A DNA stretch of 36,736 nt from Halioglobus sp. (GTDB taxonomy: Bacteria > Pseudomonadota > Gammaproteobacteria > Pseudomonadales > Halieaceae): positions 1 through 36,736 of the forward strand of contig JAGRIK010000180.1 of NCBI GenBank assembly GCA_020443325.1, given 5' to 3'. Positions 34,700-36,736 of this stretch are shown one piece after another (within the stretch, counting starts at the first letter, position 1; each line of letters starts with the position of its first letter). A model generated the notes under the pieces. The model did no database searches. It saw only the letters and a list, made by a program, of their open reading frames with translations, and was not told where the DNA came from. Made by a program: the position numbers and the translations under genes.

Positions 34700-36574
34700 A
34701 TGACATCGATGTTGAAACCGGTCCTCTTCGGGCTGGGTGGTATCGCGCTGGCCGCCTGTGGCCCGGTAGAGGACCCTACACTTTTTCCCGCGTATGACCC
34801 GGCTAAAGCCGAGCCCCCCCCGGCCAAGCCTGCAGTCGCATTTAATCCCACCCGACACCTGCTGTGGGGCGATCTTCATATTCACACCAGTTACTCAACA
34901 GATGCCTACAGCATGGGCGTGAAGGCGACGCCTGACGACGCCTATATCTTCACCCGCGGTGGCACCATCGAACACGGTGCGGGTTATGCGATCCGGATAG
35001 ACCGGCCGCTGGATTTCGCCGCCGTTACCGATCACTCGGAATATATGGGTGCCGCCCGCGCCGATGACAGCATTGTTTTACCCTTTGAGGAGCGCAGCCT
35101 GCGCGAGCGACTGCTCAATGACAGCCCGTTGTCGATGAGCATTGTGCTGGGGAAAATCGCGAGTAACGTCAAGGGCTTTGACAGCTACGGCGATGATCCG
35201 GGGACGCGGGCGATTACGCTCAATGCCTGGAAGCTGATGGTCGATACCGCCAACGCGCACTACGAGCCCGGTGTCTTCACCACGCTGGTGGGCTACGAGT
35301 GGACGTCGATGCCGGAAGAACAGAACCTGCACCGCAACGTGATCTACCGCGACGACAACGTGCCTGAATTTCCCTACACCTCTTTGGACTCGGACAACCC
35401 GGAGGATCTCTGGGATGCCCTGGACAAGCAGCGGGCCGCGGGCAAAACGGTGCTGGCTATCCCGCACAACGGCAATGTCTCCAATGGCCTGATGTATGAC
35501 CGCGTGCAGTACGATGGCAGCCCGATGACGGCCGACTATGCCGCACAGCGTCTGCGCAATGAGCCGATCAGCGAGATTATGCAGATAAAGGGCACCTCCG
35601 ATACACACCCGGTGTTGTCGCCCGAGGACGAGTTCGCCGATTTTGAGATCATGAACGCAATGCTGAGCCCCGCGGGAGAGTACAGTGAACCGCGTGGCAG
35701 CTATTCCCGCGACGCATTGCGCACGGGTATCGAGTTCTCCCATGCGGAGGGCTTCAACCCCTATCGCTTCGGCGTCATTGGCAGCAGCGACAGCCACAAT
35801 GCGAGCACGCCGGTGGAAGAAGATAATTTCACCGGAAAGCTGCCGCTGATGGACGGCACCGCGGGGCTTAGGCTGGGAGAGTCCATCCTGTTGCCGGAGT
35901 CGATGCAGCGTTCGCGCAAATGGGGCGCGGCCGGCCTCGCCGCCGTTTGGGCCCAGGAGAATACCCGGGAGTCCATCTACGACGCATTGCTGCGCAAGGA
36001 AACCTATGCCACCTCCGGCCCGCGTATCAGCCTGCGCTTTTTTGGCAGCTTCGACTACAGCGCTGACATGATGGAGAGCGTTGAATTACTCGAGCAAGCC
36101 TATGCCCGCGGCGTACCCATGGGCGGGACGCTCCCCGCCGCTGGCAAAGCGCCATCGGCGCCGACATTTGCACTCTGGGCAGCCAAGGACCCGGAGGGGG
36201 CCAACCTCGATCGCCTGCAGGTCATCAAGGGCTGGGTTGACGCCGATGGTGCTTCTCACGAAAAGGTTTTTGATGTGGCGCTCTCCGATGGCCGCAAACC
36301 GGGCGCAAACGGCAAGGTACCCCCGGTAGGTAACACTGTGGATGTCGCCAAAGCCACATATACCAACAACATAGGTGCAACCCAGCTCAGCGCGTTCTGG
36401 CAGGACCCGGCGTTCGATCCGGCGCAGGAGGCGTTCTACTACGCCCGCGCGATCGAGATTCCAACACCGCGCTGGTCCACCTATGACGCCATGCGCCTCG
36501 GGGTCGAGGCACCTGAGCCTACAACTCTTCAGGAGCGTGCGATAAGTTCAGCTATCTGGTACAAGGCCGAGTGA
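34700..36574 (+). CDS. DUF3604 lipoprotein, PHP-like metal hydrolase, 624 aa
   Basis: Signal peptide with lipobox L-A-A-C (Cys20), so lipid-anchored. The domain begins G-D-L-H-I-H-T-S-Y-S-T-D-A-Y (His60, His62), followed by A-V-T-D-H-S-E-Y-M-G and, later, G-S-S-D-S-H-N: metal-binding motifs of the PHP phosphoesterase fold as found in DUF3604 proteins. The function of the family is not known to me. The gene starts 7 bases after the sulfatase stop, so the two are co-expressed and probably act on the same periplasmic substrate. Length is usual for the family. Confidence 0.86.
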   Translation: MTSMLKPVLFGLGGIALAACGPVEDPTLFPAYDPAKAEPPPAKPAVAFNPTRHLLWGDLHIHTSYSTDAYSMGVKATPDDAYIFTRGGTIEHGAGYAIRIDRPLDFAAVTDHSEYMGAARADDSIVLPFEERSLRERLLNDSPLSMSIVLGKIASNVKGFDSYGDDPGTRAITLNAWKLMVDTANAHYEPGVFTTLVGYEWTSMPEEQNLHRNVIYRDDNVPEFPYTSLDSDNPEDLWDALDKQRAAGKTVLAIPHNGNVSNGLMYDRVQYDGSPMTADYAAQRLRNEPISEIMQIKGTSDTHPVLSPEDEFADFEIMNAMLSPAGEYSEPRGSYSRDALRTGIEFSHAEGFNPYRFGVIGSSDSHNASTPVEEDNFTGKLPLMDGTAGLRLGESILLPESMQRSRKWGAAGLAAVWAQENTRESIYDALLRKETYATSGPRISLRFFGSFDYSADMMESVELLEQAYARGVPMGGTLPAAGKAPSAPTFALWAAKDPEGANLDRLQVIKGWVDADGASHEKVFDVALSDGRKPGANGKVPPVGNTVDVAKATYTNNIGATQLSAFWQDPAFDPAQEAFYYARAIEIPTPRWSTYDAMRLGVEAPEPTTLQERAISSAIWYKAE

Positions 36575-36722
36575 CCTGTGCGGATATTGAAATCTAGCAG
36601 CGTGTTGAAAGAAGTTTTTCTGACATCTTGGCTTGTTTTCTTCTTGAATAGCAGCGAGATGAATTTTTCGTAGCGCTGTCGGGGGGGTAGTCGTGGGCGA
36701 CGGGCTAGTGCCCCAGCAGGCG
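36575..36722. other. Non-coding region after the DUF3604 gene
   Basis: No plausible gene. The part around 36599-36650 is AT-richer and contains G-T-T-G-A-A-A-G-A-A-G near 36604 and CTTCTTGAA near 36640, a weak inverted relation. No T-run terminator was identified. A G-run (36681-36687) follows. It leads into the cut repeat copy D. Confidence 0.4.
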
Positions 36723-36736
36723 TTTCAGTCGCTCCA
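36709..36736. repeat. Repeat element copy D, left half, cut by the window edge
   Basis: TTTCAGTCGCTCCA (36723-36736) is identical to the start of the constant core in copy B, and the window stops inside the loop. The preceding arm (36709-36722) differs from the arms of A, B and C. As with the other copies, it lies just after the 3' end of a gene. The complementary right arm would lie outside the window. Confidence 0.65.

Noticed and set aside
36599-36650. Possible insertion-sequence end after the DUF3604 gene
   Set aside because: The GCGTGTTGAAAGAAG text recalls IS ends, but no transposase, clear terminal repeat or target duplication is visible before the edge.

Overview
The window looks like chromosomal DNA of a GC-rich gammaproteobacterium, probably a marine one. 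I infer this from the gene set: WS/DGAT, a DUF3604 lipoprotein, a formylglycine-type sulfatase, LptF/LptG-like permeases and a MurA close to enterobacterial MurA. No rRNA, tRNA or CRISPR array was seen. The first ~230 bases are clearly AT-richer than the rest and look like the edge of an accessory segment.

Layout. (1) 1-790: a gene cut by the left edge, a perfect 9-bp inverted repeat upstream of it, and a small uncharacterised protein. (2) 793-4646, minus strand: a compact lipid operon of WS/DGAT acyltransferase, alpha/beta hydrolase, GST and crotonase. (3) 4848-7485, plus strand: glycine-zipper lipoprotein, serine hydrolase and 2OG-Fe(II) oxygenase, each with its own likely promoter. (4) 7506-19200, minus strand, in transcription order: GT4 glycosyltransferase and AsnB-type amidotransferase; a 568-base leader with two palindromes; acyl-AMP ligase, NAD-dependent reductase, LpxL-like acyltransferase, Scs7/FA2H-like fatty acid 2-hydroxylase, second LpxL-like acyltransferase, O-antigen-ligase-like membrane protein and a second GT4. 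(5) 19412-21381, plus strand: GNAT-like protein and nucleotidyltransferase. (6) 21382-21900: a convergent intergenic region filled with unusual palindromic repeats. (7) 21883-25577, minus strand: acyl carrier protein, serine palmitoyltransferase, MurA and metallophosphoesterase. (8) 25655-36574: an ELM1-like protein; a minus-strand LptF-LptG-ABC exporter operon; then sulfotransferase, a second ELM1-like protein, sulfatase and DUF3604 lipoprotein on the plus strand.

Regions 4-8 read as one sphingolipid locus. All five parts known for the Caulobacter ceramide route have a candidate here: serine palmitoyltransferase, its dedicated acyl carrier protein, an acyl-activating ligase, an NAD-dependent 3-ketosphinganine reductase (CerR-like) and a GNAT-type ceramide synthase (bCerS-like). 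Around them lie genes that could hydroxylate the acyl chain, glycosylate, amidate and sulfate the head group, and move the lipid outward with an LPS-style exporter. The proposal is therefore a sulfated or glycosylated sphingolipid with its own export line. The core ceramide assignment is well supported by motifs; head-group and export roles are inference from context.

The second notable signal is a small repeat family, three copies at 21435-21778 and one cut by the right edge. Its 23-base loop is nearly constant, while its long arms differ from copy to copy, yet in the two complete copies the arms are perfectly self-complementary.
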